The notes below the pieces were generated by a model. The model ran no database searches. It was not told the DNA's origin and worked only from the letters and a program-made list of their open reading frames with translations. 64,000 nucleotides of DNA, from contig NZ_AUGQ01000006.1 in the NCBI RefSeq assembly GCF_000422745.1, positions 62,001 through 126,000 on the forward strand. The letters run 5' to 3'. Source of the stretch: Microbacterium gubbeenense DSM 15944. GTDB lineage: Bacteria; Actinomycetota; Actinomycetes; Actinomycetales; Microbacteriaceae. The translations under genes were made by a program, and so were the position numbers. Numbering within the stretch: position 1 is the stretch's first letter; every line of letters begins with the position of its first letter. Shown here in pieces: positions 1 through 8,329 of the stretch.

Positions 1-177
1 TTCTTCGGGGATGCCGAGGGTCTTGTTCAGCTCGGGGATGGCGATCGCCATCGTCGTCTCGTTGAGAATCGCGACGAAAGCGGCGACGAGCAGCAGCCAG
101 ATCACCCGCATTCCTGCAGGGTCGATCGCGTCGTGGGAGGCGGGCTGGGCCCGCATGGATCCGGTGTCTGTCGTCAC
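1..177 (-). CDS. MFS drug-efflux transporter, N-terminal fragment
   Basis: Only the first 59 codons are in the window; the rest lies beyond base 1. The protein begins with a short hydrophilic tail and enters its first membrane helix at about residue 24 (RVIWLLLVAAFVAILNET), followed by TMAIAIPELNKTLGIPEE. This matches the start of DHA2-family (EmrB/QacA) 14-helix proton-driven drug exporters, where the ExxMxxALP-like stretch in helix 1 is typical. The GTG at 177 is chosen because GGAG lies about 10 nt upstream; an in-frame ATG at 156 is the alternative. It is transcribed away from the ABC exporter at 334, so the two efflux genes share a 156-bp divergent promoter region. Substrate unknown. Confidence 0.8.
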   Translation of the reverse strand, partial: MTTDTGSMRAQPASHDAIDPAGMRVIWLLLVAAFVAILNETTMAIAIPELNKTLGIPEE

Positions 178-333
178 GAGGTGTGCTCCAGCAGAAGGGT
201 ATGAGCTGTCTCGGGCCAGGAGCGTGCAGAAGCTCCCCGTAGACAGACGATTCAGTTTAACGATGAGATCGGTGTGATGTATTCCCGCTCTCGTGAGAAT
301 TCTCCGAGTGTTCGCGCGCCATAGGCTAGCCGG
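178..333. promoter_or_regulatory. divergent promoter region between MFS and ABC exporter genes
   Basis: The 156-bp gap separates two efflux genes read in opposite directions. On the plus strand TAGGCT (322-327) sits 6 nt before the ATG at 334, fitting a leaderless -10 box. On the minus strand a TACCCT-like box lies just upstream of the GGAG ribosome site of the MFS gene. The middle of the gap is less GC-rich than its surroundings, as expected for a regulated intergenic region. No clear operator palindrome was identified. Confidence 0.5.
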
Positions 334-2238
334 ATGAGTATGGGACGGCCGATGGGCGGCGGGCGCGGGATGCGCCCGATCGACGAATCCGCGCAGCGGA
401 AGGCGAACGCCGCCGCGCCGCGCGTTCCCGACCTCGGGAAGCGGATCGTCGCGCTGTTCCGGCCGTATCGGCGTCGGGTCGCGATGACGGCGCTGCTCGT
501 GGTCGTCGGCGCCGGACTCGGCGTGATCCCGCCCCTCGTGATCCAGCGGGTCTTCGACGAGGCCCTGTTCCCACCCTCGGGCGAGGTCGACCTCAGCCTG
601 CTCGGCCTGCTCGTCGGCCTCATGATCGTGTTGTACGTGCTGGCGGCGGGCACGCAGGTCGTGCAAACCTGGCTGACGTCGAGCGTCGGCAACCGGGTCG
701 CGGGCGACCTGCGCGTGCGCATGTTCGACCACCTGCAGAACATGGAGCTGGCGTTCTTCACCCGCACCAAGACGGGCGTGATCCAGTCGAGGCTGCAGAA
801 CGACGTCGGCGGCGTCTCGGGCGTGCTCACGAGCACCGTGACGAGCATCCTCGGAAACGCCGTCACGGTGATCGCCTCGATCGTCGCGATGGTCCTGATC
901 GACTGGCGCCTGACGATCATCTCGCTCGTGATGACGCCCGTGCTCGTCATCGTCCAGCGCCGCGTCGGCCAGGTGCGGGCGCGGATCGCGAGCGAGACGC
1001 AGCAATCGCTGTCGGAGCTGACCTCGATCACCCAGGAGACGCTGAGCGTGTCGGGCATCCTGCTGTCGAAGTCATTCAACCGCCAGCGCACCGAGTCGGC
1101 GCGGTACTCGGCCGAGAACGCCAACCAGATCCGGCTCCAGGTGCGCCAGACGATGAGTGGGCAGGGCTTCTTCGCGATCGTCAGCGTGCTCATGAGCTCG
1201 GTTCCCGCGGTCATCTATCTCGCCGCCGGGTTCCTCATCGACGGCGCGGCCGGATCCATCACCGCGGGCGCGATCGTCGCGTTCACGACGGTGCAGGCAC
1301 GGGTATCGATGCCGCTCGTGAGCCTGATGCGGGTCGCGCTGGAGCTGCAGACGTCGCAGGCGCTGTTCGCGCGGATCTTCGAGTACCTCGACCTCGTGCC
1401 CGCGATCGCCGACCTCGACGATGCGGCCGACGTCGACGTCGATGGCGAATCGGATCAGGTGGGGCGCATCGAGTTCCGCGACGTCACGTTCCGGTACCCG
1501 GATGCGGCGCCCGATTCGACGCCGACGCTCGATCGCGTGTCGTTCGTTGCCGAGCCGGGCACGAACGTCGCGTTCGTCGGTCCGAGCGGCGCGGGCAAGA
1601 CGACGATCCTCTATCTGACGCCGCGCATGTACGAGGCCTCAGCGGGCGAGGTGCTGTTCGCCGGGCGCGACGTGCGCGAGCTGAGCATGGGATCGATCAT
1701 CGATCACGTCGGCATCGTCAGCCAGGAGACGTACCTGTTCCACGCCACGATCCGCGAGAACCTGCGCTACGCCAAGCCCGACGCGACCGACGACGAGATC
1801 GAGCGCGCGTGCCGCGGGGCGAACATCCACGAGCGCGTGATGAGCTTCGAGGGCGGGTACGACACCGTCGTCGGCGAGCGCGGGTATCGCCTGTCGGGCG
1901 GGGAGAAGCAGCGGATCGCGATCGCGCGCGTGCTGTTGAAGGATCCGCCGGTGCTGCTGCTCGACGAGGCGACCAGCGCGCTCGACACCGTGAGCGAGCG
2001 CGTCGTGCAGGAGGCGATCGAGCAGGCCGCGCGCGGGCGCACGACGATCACGATCGCTCACCGACTGTCGACCGTGGTCGGCGCCGACAAGATCTACGTG
2101 CTCGACGCCGGACGGATCGTCGAGCAGGGCACGCACGCGGAGCTGATGCGCCTGGACGGCTTCTACGCGACGCTCGCGACGCAGCAGGAGCCGGGTCAGA
2201 GCGGGCCGGGATCGGCGAAGTCGACCTCGGCGTTGTAG
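334..2238 (+). CDS. ABC exporter, fused permease and ATPase (MsbA/BmrA type)
   Basis: A 634-residue half-transporter of the type IV exporter fold, expected to dimerise in the membrane and export a lipid, drug or peptide. Residues about 45-330 hold six membrane helices with a typical coupling region (HLQNMELAFFTRTKTGVIQS). The nucleotide-binding domain follows: Walker A GPSGAGKT from residue 416, signature LSGGEKQRIA at 520, Walker B LLLLDEATSALD with the D/E pair at 544/545, and the H-loop histidine near 576. All catalytic residues are intact. The ATG at 334 has TAGGCT 6 nt upstream. Its 3' end overlaps the convergent nrtR gene by 43 bp. Substrate cannot be read from sequence. Confidence 0.93.
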   Translation: MSMGRPMGGGRGMRPIDESAQRKANAAAPRVPDLGKRIVALFRPYRRRVAMTALLVVVGAGLGVIPPLVIQRVFDEALFPPSGEVDLSLLGLLVGLMIVLYVLAAGTQVVQTWLTSSVGNRVAGDLRVRMFDHLQNMELAFFTRTKTGVIQSRLQNDVGGVSGVLTSTVTSILGNAVTVIASIVAMVLIDWRLTIISLVMTPVLVIVQRRVGQVRARIASETQQSLSELTSITQETLSVSGILLSKSFNRQRTESARYSAENANQIRLQVRQTMSGQGFFAIVSVLMSSVPAVIYLAAGFLIDGAAGSITAGAIVAFTTVQARVSMPLVSLMRVALELQTSQALFARIFEYLDLVPAIADLDDAADVDVDGESDQVGRIEFRDVTFRYPDAAPDSTPTLDRVSFVAEPGTNVAFVGPSGAGKTTILYLTPRMYEASAGEVLFAGRDVRELSMGSIIDHVGIVSQETYLFHATIRENLRYAKPDATDDEIERACRGANIHERVMSFEGGYDTVVGERGYRLSGGEKQRIAIARVLLKDPPVLLLDEATSALDTVSERVVQEAIEQAARGRTTITIAHRLSTVVGADKIYVLDAGRIVEQGTHAELMRLDGFYATLATQQEPGQSGPGSAKSTSAL

Positions 2239-2870
2239 CGGAAGATGCGGGCCGGACGGTGCGGGCCCGTGCGGAAGTCCTCGGTCGGCACGAGCGCTTC
2301 AGATCCTTCGAGGAGCCGCCGGAAGTTCGACGGGTCGAGGCGCTTGCCGAGCACCGTCTCGTACACGCTGCGCAGCTCGGCGAGCGTGAACTCGTCGGGG
2401 AGCAGCGCGGCGGCGATGCGGCTGTAGCCCGCCTTGTTCCGCAACCGCCAGACGGCGTATTCGATGATCGAGCGGTGATCGAACGCGAGGTCCGGCAGAG
2501 CCTCGACGGGGAACCACTCGACGTTCTCGGGCGATCCGGCGGCGGCCCGCTGGGCCTCGACGAGGTCGCTGCGCAGCAGCGCCCAGTACACGACCGAGAC
2601 GACGCGCGCTGAGGCGTTGTCGAACGTGTAGAGCTGCTCGAGCCAGCTCGGAGCGAGTCCGGTCGTCGCCGCGAGCGTGCGGCCCGCGGCTGTCTCGAGG
2701 CCCTCCGCGTCGCCGAGCCACCCGCCGGGAAGGGCCCACTGGTCGAGGAACGGCTCGCGCGTGCGCCTCACGAGCGGGATCATCAGCTCGTCGCGGTCGG
2801 TCCCGGCGCGCACCGAGAAGATCGCGGCCTGGACGGCGATCCGCGGCGGATCATTCGTGGCGACAGTCAC
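2196..2870 (-). CDS. nrtR: NrtR-type Nudix transcriptional regulator of NAD synthesis
   Basis: The 224-residue protein has an N-terminal Nudix-like domain (about 10-145: FLDQWALPGGWLGDAEGLETAAGR) and a C-terminal winged-helix region (about 150-215: FTLAELRSVYETVLGKRLDP, FRRLLEG). This is the architecture of NrtR, a repressor of NAD metabolism genes that senses ADP-ribose-type ligands and has usually lost Nudix catalysis. Here the Nudix box is degenerate: the REUxEExGU core reads RTLAATTGL, lacking the catalytic glutamates. It is the last gene after nadA-nadB-nadC-cysteine desulfurase, which strongly supports the role. The GTG start at 2870 has TAGGGT 7 nt upstream, overlapping the preceding stop, so it may also have its own leaderless promoter. 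Confidence 0.88.
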   Translation of the reverse strand: MTVATNDPPRIAVQAAIFSVRAGTDRDELMIPLVRRTREPFLDQWALPGGWLGDAEGLETAAGRTLAATTGLAPSWLEQLYTFDNASARVVSVVYWALLRSDLVEAQRAAAGSPENVEWFPVEALPDLAFDHRSIIEYAVWRLRNKAGYSRIAAALLPDEFTLAELRSVYETVLGKRLDPSNFRRLLEGSEALVPTEDFRTGPHRPARIFRYNAEVDFADPGPL

Positions 2871-2880
2871 GCACTAGACC

Positions 2881-4104
2881 CTACCGACCGCGTGCCGGAA
2901 GATTCGCGTGGGCCGCCGCTGCGAGCGCGCGGGCGACGTCGTCGAGGTCGTCGCTGCGCGCCGAGAGTGAGAAGCGGATCGCCGTTCGGGCCTCATCCTC
3001 GTCGCTTCCGAGGGCGAGGAGCACATGCGAGGCGTCTTCGCTCGCGGCGGAGCACGCGGATCCGCTCGATGCCAGCACCCCGCGGCGCTCGAGGTCGGTC
3101 AGGACCGCCTCGCCGTTGATGCCCTCGATCGTGAAGCTGGCGATGTGAGCCAAGCGCTGGGTGGGGTGCCCCGTGAGCCGGGCCGCCGGCACGACGCCGA
3201 GCACGTCCTGGACGAACTCGTCGCGGACCCGTGCGATGCGCGCCGCGGACTCGGTGCGTTCGGCCTCCGCCAGGTCGAGCGCGGCGGCCATCGCCACGGC
3301 GCCCGCGACCGACTCGGTGCCCGAGCGCCGCCCGCGCTCCTGGCCTCCGCCGTGCAGCAGGGGCTCGAGCGGGATCCGCTGCCGCACCATGAGCACTCCG
3401 GTGCCCTTCGGCGCGCCGATCTTGTGGCCGGAGAGGGAAACGGCATCGGCGAGAGCGTAACGACGGCGGCTTTCGGCCGCGGCGGCGGAACTCGGCCGGA
3501 AACGGCTCGTGTCCCCGCGATCTGCCGTCGTTGTGCGGCGCGCGAGCGGCAGCCACCCGGCGGCCTGCACGGCATCGAGGTGCAGCGGCACAGCGCGAGC
3601 TGCACAGACGGCGCGGATCTCGTCGATGTCCTGCACCGTGCCGACCTCGTTGTTCGCGTACTGCACGCTCACGAGCGAGGTGTCGTCGCGGATCGCCCGG
3701 TCGACCTCCGCCGGATCGACCAGCCCATGCCGGTCGACCGGCAGCACGGACGCCTCGATGCCGTGGATCCGCTCGAGCGCGGCGACGGATTCGAGCACGG
3801 ACGAATGTTCAACAGCGGTGGTGACGACGTGCCGGAGCCCGCGGCCCGCGAGAGCGGCCACGGCGATGCCCTTGACGGCGAGATTGTTCGACTCCGTGCC
3901 GCCGGAGGTGAAGACGATATCGCCCGCGCGGGCGCCGAGGTGCCGCGCGACGCGGTGCCGCGCGCTCGTGAGGGCCGCGCGGGCGCGCTCGCCCGCCGCG
4001 TGCGCGCTCGACGGATTTCCGAACTCCGTCGTGAGGAACGGGGTCATGGCCTCGAGCACCTCGCGGCGGACCGGAGAGGTGGCGGCGTGGTCGAGGTAGA
4101 TCAC
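2881..4104 (-). CDS. cysteine desulfurase (NifS/IscS family) of the nad operon
   Basis: A PLP-dependent enzyme that releases sulfur from cysteine; in nad operons it is thought to supply the iron-sulfur cluster of quinolinate synthase NadA. Visible features are the start IYLDHAATSPVRREV, the GTESNNLA loop, HLDAVQAAG, the PLP lysine K228 in SLSGHKIGAPKG, and the catalytic cysteine in SSGSACSAASEDASH. The GTG start overlaps the nadC stop (GTGA), so translation is probably coupled. Between GWLPLARR and YALADAVSLSG there is about 25 extra residues rich in Thr, Arg, Ser and Ala; this insert is bounded in DNA by a 9-bp inverted repeat (see the repeat at 3459). Length 407 residues. Confidence 0.92.
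   Translation of the reverse strand: MIYLDHAATSPVRREVLEAMTPFLTTEFGNPSSAHAAGERARAALTSARHRVARHLGARAGDIVFTSGGTESNNLAVKGIAVAALAGRGLRHVVTTAVEHSSVLESVAALERIHGIEASVLPVDRHGLVDPAEVDRAIRDDTSLVSVQYANNEVGTVQDIDEIRAVCAARAVPLHLDAVQAAGWLPLARRTTTADRGDTSRFRPSSAAAAESRRRYALADAVSLSGHKIGAPKGTGVLMVRQRIPLEPLLHGGGQERGRRSGTESVAGAVAMAAALDLAEAERTESAARIARVRDEFVQDVLGVVPAARLTGHPTQRLAHIASFTIEGINGEAVLTDLERRGVLASSGSACSAASEDASHVLLALGSDEDEARTAIRFSLSARSDDLDDVARALAAAAHANLPARGR
3459..3532. repeat. 74-bp in-frame insert with 9-bp terminal inverted repeats
   Basis: AACGACGGC at 3459-3467 is repeated in inverted form as GCCGTCGTT at 3524-3532. The segment encodes the extra residues found between the conserved LARR and YALAD stretches of the cysteine desulfurase, and removing 75 bp would restore an uninterrupted family-like sequence. 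This looks like a short palindromic element that inserted in frame, but no second copy was seen in the window, so mobility is inference. Confidence 0.45.
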
Positions 4105-4946
4105 GACACCGCGATGTCGAGCCCGAGATCGAGCGACCTCGCCGCGTGCGTCAGGGCTCCGACCGAGATCACGTCGACGCCCGTCGCGGCGATGTCGGAG
4201 ACCGAATCGAGGTTGACTCCGCCGGAGGCCTCGACCGCCGCACGGCCGGCGATCAGCCGCACCCCATCGCGCAGATCGTCGAGCGAGAAGTTGTCGAGCA
4301 TGATCGTGTCGACCCCGGCCGCGAGCACGGGCTCGATCTGGTCGATCCGGTCGACCTCGACCTCGATGTGGGTCGTGTGCGGGAGGGATTCCCTCGCCTC
4401 CCGCAGCGCCTGGGTGAGGTCGCGGCCGGCGACGACGGCGAGGTGGTTGTCCTTCGCCATGACGGCGTCGGACAGCGAGAAGCGATGGTTATGGCCCCCG
4501 CCCGAGACGACGGCGTGCCGCTCGAGCGCGCGGAGGCCGGGCGTCGTCTTCCGGGTGTCGGCGATGCGCGCGCCCGAGCCGGCGACGGCGTCGACGTAGC
4601 GCGCGGTCAACGTGGCAATGCCCGACATGCGCTGCGCGAGATTGAGCCCGACGCGCTCGGCGGTGAGCACGGCGCGTGCAGGCCCCGTCACGCGCGCGAG
4701 CCGGTCGCCCGCGGCGAAGCGGGATCCGTCGGCTGCCTCGAGCGCGACTGAGACCGCCTGGTCCGTCAGCCGGAAGGCGGCAGCGAACACCGCGCCGCCG
4801 CTGAAGACGCCGGGCTCGCGTGCGATGAGGTCGGCCTCGGCCGTCGCCGCGGCGGGGATCAGGGCCTCGCTCGTGATGTCGCCCCACGGGGCGTCCTCCT
4901 CGAGCGCGAGACGCACGACGCGGTCGATGGCTGCCTGGGTCAGCAT
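4101..4946 (-). CDS. nadC: nicotinate-nucleotide pyrophosphorylase (quinolinate phosphoribosyltransferase)
   Basis: Converts quinolinate and PRPP to nicotinate mononucleotide, the third step of de novo NAD synthesis. The 281-residue protein carries the family landmarks in order: EDAPWGDITSEALIP near the start, LNLAQRMSGIATLTARYVD, the active-site DTRKTTPGLRALERHAVVSG, HNHRFSLSDAVMAKDNH, EVEVDR, MLDNF and EASGGVNL. The ATG at 4946 is chosen because it matches the family N-terminus (MLTQAAIDRVVRLALEED) and follows the nadB stop by 20 bp. Its stop overlaps the GTG of the downstream cysteine desulfurase. Length and motifs are ordinary. Confidence 0.96.
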   Translation of the reverse strand: MLTQAAIDRVVRLALEEDAPWGDITSEALIPAAATAEADLIAREPGVFSGGAVFAAAFRLTDQAVSVALEAADGSRFAAGDRLARVTGPARAVLTAERVGLNLAQRMSGIATLTARYVDAVAGSGARIADTRKTTPGLRALERHAVVSGGGHNHRFSLSDAVMAKDNHLAVVAGRDLTQALREARESLPHTTHIEVEVDRIDQIEPVLAAGVDTIMLDNFSLDDLRDGVRLIAGRAAVEASGGVNLDSVSDIAATGVDVISVGALTHAARSLDLGLDIAVS

Positions 4947-4966
4947 GGGTCTCCTTCGAGCGGCGG

Positions 4967-6463
4967 TCAGGCCGCGGTGGGCACGAGCGCGGGGTCCGAG
5001 CGGTGGTGCGCGCCGACCGACTGCGGCCGGGTGCGAGCGGCGCGAACGATCTCGAGCGCCACGGTGAGGAGGCCGAGATCCTCGATGTCGGCGACGGAGG
5101 ACGGTTCGGCGAGGTCCGACAGCCAGCCCTCGATGCGATCGGCCGCGAGATCGAGGCCGGCCGCATCGCGCTCCAGCCCGGCGTGCTCCCACATCACCCG
5201 GCCGAGGGCCTCGCGGTCGAAGTCGTCGGCGGAATCTCCCTGGATCCGCGCACTGCGGCCGGGTCGTATCGGCGCGGCACTGCGGACCGTCGTGGGGCGG
5301 TAGCGCGACGCGGCGCGGGCGGCGCGCGATCCGAAGACCGCCCCCTCGAGCAGCGAGTTCGACGCGAGCCGGTTCGCGCCGTGCACGCCCGTGCACGCGG
5401 CCTCGCCCGCGGCGAAGAGACCGGGAACGCTCGTCGCGCCGTCGATGTCCGTGACGATCCCGCCCATCAGGTAGTGGGCTGCGGGGGCGACGGGGATCGG
5501 ATCCCGTGCCCAGTCGAGCCCGCGACCTCGCACGGCGCGGTCGATCGTCGGGAACCTCGCGGCGAGGTGCTCGGCCCCGAGGCCCGTCGCATCGAGCAGC
5601 ACGGGGCGGCCGCGCTGCTTCGCCATGGCGTCGGCGATCGCCCGCGCCACGACGTCGCGCGGGGCGAGCTCGCCGTCGGGGTGGGCGTCGAACGCGAACC
5701 GGCGCCCGTGATCGTCGAGCAGCACCGCACCCTCGCCGCGCACCGCCTCGGAGACGAGGAACGCCTCGCCGTCGGCAAGCACGGTCGGGTGGAACTGCAC
5801 GAACTCCATGTCGGCGACGCGCGCCCCCGCCCGCATCGCGGCGGCGATGCCCTCGCCCGTCGCACCGGCCGGGTTCGTCGTGCGCGCGTACGCCCGCCCG
5901 CACCCGCCCGTGGCGAGGATCACGGCCTCGGCGCCGACATCGACGGAGCGTCCCGAGCTGTCCATGAGCCGCGCGCCGACGACGGATCCGTCGGAGAGGA
6001 GAAGATCCTGCAGCGCGGTGTGCTCGCGCACGTCGATGCCGGCCGCGCGCACCGCGCCGATGAGGGCGCGCTCGATCTCGGCGCCCGTGGCGTCGCCGCC
6101 GGCGTGCAGGATCCGCGGGTGCGAGTGCGCTGCCTCGAGGCCCTGCGCGAGCCGGCCGTCGGCGTCGCGGTCGAAGACGACGCCGCAGTCGAGCATCAGC
6201 CACGCGATGACGTCGGTCCCGTCCTCGACGAGCGTCATCACGGCATCCGGATCCGCCGTATCGTCGGCCGCGCGCAGCGTATCCGCCCAGTGCGACGCGT
6301 GGGTGTCATCGGGGGAGACGACCGCGGCGATTCCGCCCTGAGCGTGCGTCGTGTTCGCATCGTCGATCCGCCCCTTCGTGGCGATCACGACCTCGGCGCC
6401 GCTCTCGCGGGCGACGAGCGCGGCGGTGAGGCCGGCGATCCCCGACCCGACGACGAGGATCAC
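4967..6463 (-). CDS. nadB: L-aspartate oxidase
   Basis: FAD enzyme that oxidises L-aspartate to iminoaspartate, the first step of bacterial NAD synthesis, handing its product to NadA. The 498-residue protein starts with the dinucleotide-binding motif VILVVGSGIAGLTAALVA, followed by THAQGGIAAV, HSHPRILHAGGDATGAEI, the flavoprotein segments LATGGCGRAY and EFVQFHPTVL, SEAVRGEGAVLLDDHGRRF, HYLMGGI and GEAACTGVHGANRLASNSLL. The GTG at 6463 is the only in-frame start fitting the N-terminus and overlaps the nadA stop as GTGA, so the two are probably translationally coupled. The C-terminal 90 residues are divergent and Arg/Ala rich. Confidence 0.95.
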   Translation of the reverse strand: MILVVGSGIAGLTAALVARESGAEVVIATKGRIDDANTTHAQGGIAAVVSPDDTHASHWADTLRAADDTADPDAVMTLVEDGTDVIAWLMLDCGVVFDRDADGRLAQGLEAAHSHPRILHAGGDATGAEIERALIGAVRAAGIDVREHTALQDLLLSDGSVVGARLMDSSGRSVDVGAEAVILATGGCGRAYARTTNPAGATGEGIAAAMRAGARVADMEFVQFHPTVLADGEAFLVSEAVRGEGAVLLDDHGRRFAFDAHPDGELAPRDVVARAIADAMAKQRGRPVLLDATGLGAEHLAARFPTIDRAVRGRGLDWARDPIPVAPAAHYLMGGIVTDIDGATSVPGLFAAGEAACTGVHGANRLASNSLLEGAVFGSRAARAASRYRPTTVRSAAPIRPGRSARIQGDSADDFDREALGRVMWEHAGLERDAAGLDLAADRIEGWLSDLAEPSSVADIEDLGLLTVALEIVRAARTRPQSVGAHHRSDPALVPTAA

Positions 6464-7749
6464 GGGAGCGCTCGCAGCATGCGATCGAGCGCCGTGCGCG
6501 CGGGCTCGGCGACGTCGCCGGTGACGCGGATCCGGTTGACCGTCTCGCCAGCGACCAGCTTCTCGAGCACCCACGCGAGATAGGCGGGGTGGATCCGGTA
6601 CATCGTCGAGCACGGGCACACGACGGGGTCGAGGCAGAAGATCGTGTGCTGCGGGTTCTGGGCCTGAAGGCGCCGCACGAGGTTGATCTCGGTGCCGATC
6701 GCGAACGTCGTAGGCTCGGTCGCCTCCTCGATCGCGCGGCGGATGACGTCGGTCGAGCCCGACTCGTCGGCCGCATCGACGACCGGCATGGGGCATTCGG
6801 GGTGCACGATCACGCGCACGCCGGGGTGCTCGGCGCGGGCCCTGTCGATCTGCTCGGTCGTGAACCGCCGGTGCACGGAGCAGAAGCCGTGCCACAGGAT
6901 GACGCGCGAGTCCGCGAGCTCGGTGGGGGAGGATCCACCGAGGGCGCGCCGCGGGTTCCACATCGGCATCTGCTCGAGGGGCACGCCCATCGCCTTGGCG
7001 GTGTTCCGGCCCAGGTGCTGATCGGGGAAGAACAGCACGCGGCGGCCGCGCGCGAACGCCCACTCCAGCACGGTCTTGGCGTTCGACGAGGTGCACACGA
7101 TGCCGCCGTGACGCCCGACGAAGCCCTTGATCGCGGCGGACGAGTTCATGTATGTCACCGGGATCACCGGCACGAGGCCGTCGGCGTCCGGCTCGTCGAG
7201 CGGGCCGAGCAGGTCTTCGAGCTGCTCCCAGCACTCCTCGACCTCGTCGATCGAGGCCATGTCGGCCATCGAGCACCCCGCGCCGAGGTGGGGGAGGATC
7301 ACGCTCTGATCGGGGCCGGAGAGCAGGTCGGCCGTCTCGGCCATGAAGTGCACGCCGCAGAACACGATCGCCTTGGCGGCGGGGTGCTCGCTCGCCGCGC
7401 GGGCGAGCTGGAACGAGTCGCCGACGTAATCGGCGTAGGCGACGATCTCGTCGCGCTGGTAGAAGTGGCCGAGGATCACGACGCGATCGCCGAGCGTCGC
7501 GCGCGCGGCACGGATCCGCTCGTCGAGCTCGTCATCGCTCGCGGCGCGGAGGTCTTCGGGCAGGTCGCCCTGCGCGGGCGCGATGCCGGGGAACGGATCG
7601 GCGGACGAGGATCCCGGCCCGTACCCGGGCGTCTTGTCGAACGTCCACGGCGCCTCGGCGAGGTCGGTCGAGCAGGAATCGGCGGGGTTCTGAGTGATCG
7701 CGCGGGCGACGGAGGCGTCGACCTCCAGGGTGAGCCGGGTGGCGGACAT
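6460..7749 (-). CDS. nadA: quinolinate synthase A
   Basis: A 4Fe-4S enzyme that condenses iminoaspartate with dihydroxyacetone phosphate to make quinolinate. The 429-residue protein has an N-terminal extension of about 80 residues, then the NadA core: VVILGHFYQRDEIVAYADYV, FCGVHFMAETADLL, YMNSSAAIKGFVGRHGGIVC, LFFPDQHLGRNTAKAMG, HPECPMPV, GTEINLVRRLQAQNP and the last cysteine region CLDPVVCPCSTMYR. The cluster cysteines are at the expected places. First gene of the nad operon; the ATG at 7749 is preceded by a region with two inverted repeats built from TAAGGT, probably the NrtR operator. Confidence 0.95.
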   Translation of the reverse strand: MSATRLTLEVDASVARAITQNPADSCSTDLAEAPWTFDKTPGYGPGSSSADPFPGIAPAQGDLPEDLRAASDDELDERIRAARATLGDRVVILGHFYQRDEIVAYADYVGDSFQLARAASEHPAAKAIVFCGVHFMAETADLLSGPDQSVILPHLGAGCSMADMASIDEVEECWEQLEDLLGPLDEPDADGLVPVIPVTYMNSSAAIKGFVGRHGGIVCTSSNAKTVLEWAFARGRRVLFFPDQHLGRNTAKAMGVPLEQMPMWNPRRALGGSSPTELADSRVILWHGFCSVHRRFTTEQIDRARAEHPGVRVIVHPECPMPVVDAADESGSTDVIRRAIEEATEPTTFAIGTEINLVRRLQAQNPQHTIFCLDPVVCPCSTMYRIHPAYLAWVLEKLVAGETVNRIRVTGDVAEPARTALDRMLRALP

Positions 7750-7765
7750 GGCGCTCCTCGAGAGA

Positions 7766-7819
7766 TAAGGTGTCGGAGACCATAACCTTACACCTGCTTA
7801 AGGTTCTGTTGACCTTAAG
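7766..7819 (-). promoter_or_regulatory. candidate NrtR operator upstream of nadA
   Basis: Two overlapping-style inverted repeats lie 17-70 bp before nadA. The inner one is a perfect 8-7-8 repeat, CTTAAGGT at 7797-7804 and ACCTTAAG at 7812-7819. The second uses the same core in a wider spacing, TAAGGT at 7766-7771 and ACCTTA at 7785-7790. Four copies of one half-site in front of an operon ending in an NrtR-type regulator is what an autoregulated NAD operon would look like. The link to NrtR is inference. Confidence 0.6.
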
Positions 7820-7839
7820 CGGGCTACCGTGCGCGCAAA

Positions 7840-7900
7840 CCTTCATTTCTGGCACTTTTCTACACGCAATTGCGTGTAGAAAAGTGCCAGAAATGAAGGG
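7840..7900. repeat. palindromic repeat copy 1 (60-bp perfect palindrome)
   Basis: Bases 7840-7899 read the same on both strands: arm CCTTCATTTCTGGCAC, a 28-bp core TTTTCTACACGCAA and its complement, then GTGCCAGAAATGAAGG. It begins 10 bp after the stop of the Nudix gene ending at 7910, so it could act as its terminator. The arms are shared with the copies at 9856 and 10998; the 28-bp core has the same length but different sequence. Confidence 0.85.
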
Positions 7901-7909
7901 AAGTCGGCG

Positions 7910-8329
7910 TTAGATGCCCGCGGCGCGGAGTGCGGGGAGGATCCGGGTCGTCATCAGCGGCGCCAGGTCGGCCGACGGCGGACCTTCCGTCGCGACCCAG
8001 CGGATCTCCTCGATCTCGGCAGCCGGCGTCGTCACCTCGACGGGCGGGTGCGTGAACACCGTGCCGCGCACGACGTAGCCGTCCTCGTTCGCCGCGGGCG
8101 CCTCGAAGACGCCGAGCAGCCGCATCCGCGCAGGATCCAGCTCGACGCGCAGCTCTTCGCGCACCTCGCGGATCGCCGTGTCGACGGCGCTCTCGCCCGG
8201 ATCCGGTTTGCCGCCCGGCTGCATGAACATGCTCGTGCCGCGCTTGCGCACGGCGAGCACGTGCCCCGTGCGCGGGTGCCGGATGACGACGGCGCTCACG
8301 CGGATCCGCTTGAGCTCGTGATCGATCAT
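7910..8329 (-). CDS. Nudix hydrolase, first of a coupled pair (downstream gene)
   Basis: A 139-residue Nudix pyrophosphohydrolase. The Nudix box is GGKPDPGESAVDTAIREVRE followed by ELRVE: the G-x5-E-x7-RE-x2-EE spacing is kept, but the usual glycine after the EE pair is replaced by arginine. The ATG at 8329 is used because it overlaps the stop of the upstream Nudix gene as ATGA and begins the conserved strand MIDHELKRIRVSAVVIRHP; the longer frame upstream is an overlap artefact. Substrate unknown; small proteins of this type often clean damaged or signalling nucleotides. Followed 10 bp after its stop by palindromic repeat copy 1. Confidence 0.85.
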   Translation of the reverse strand: MIDHELKRIRVSAVVIRHPRTGHVLAVRKRGTSMFMQPGGKPDPGESAVDTAIREVREELRVELDPARMRLLGVFEAPAANEDGYVVRGTVFTHPPVEVTTPAAEIEEIRWVATEGPPSADLAPLMTTRILPALRAAGI

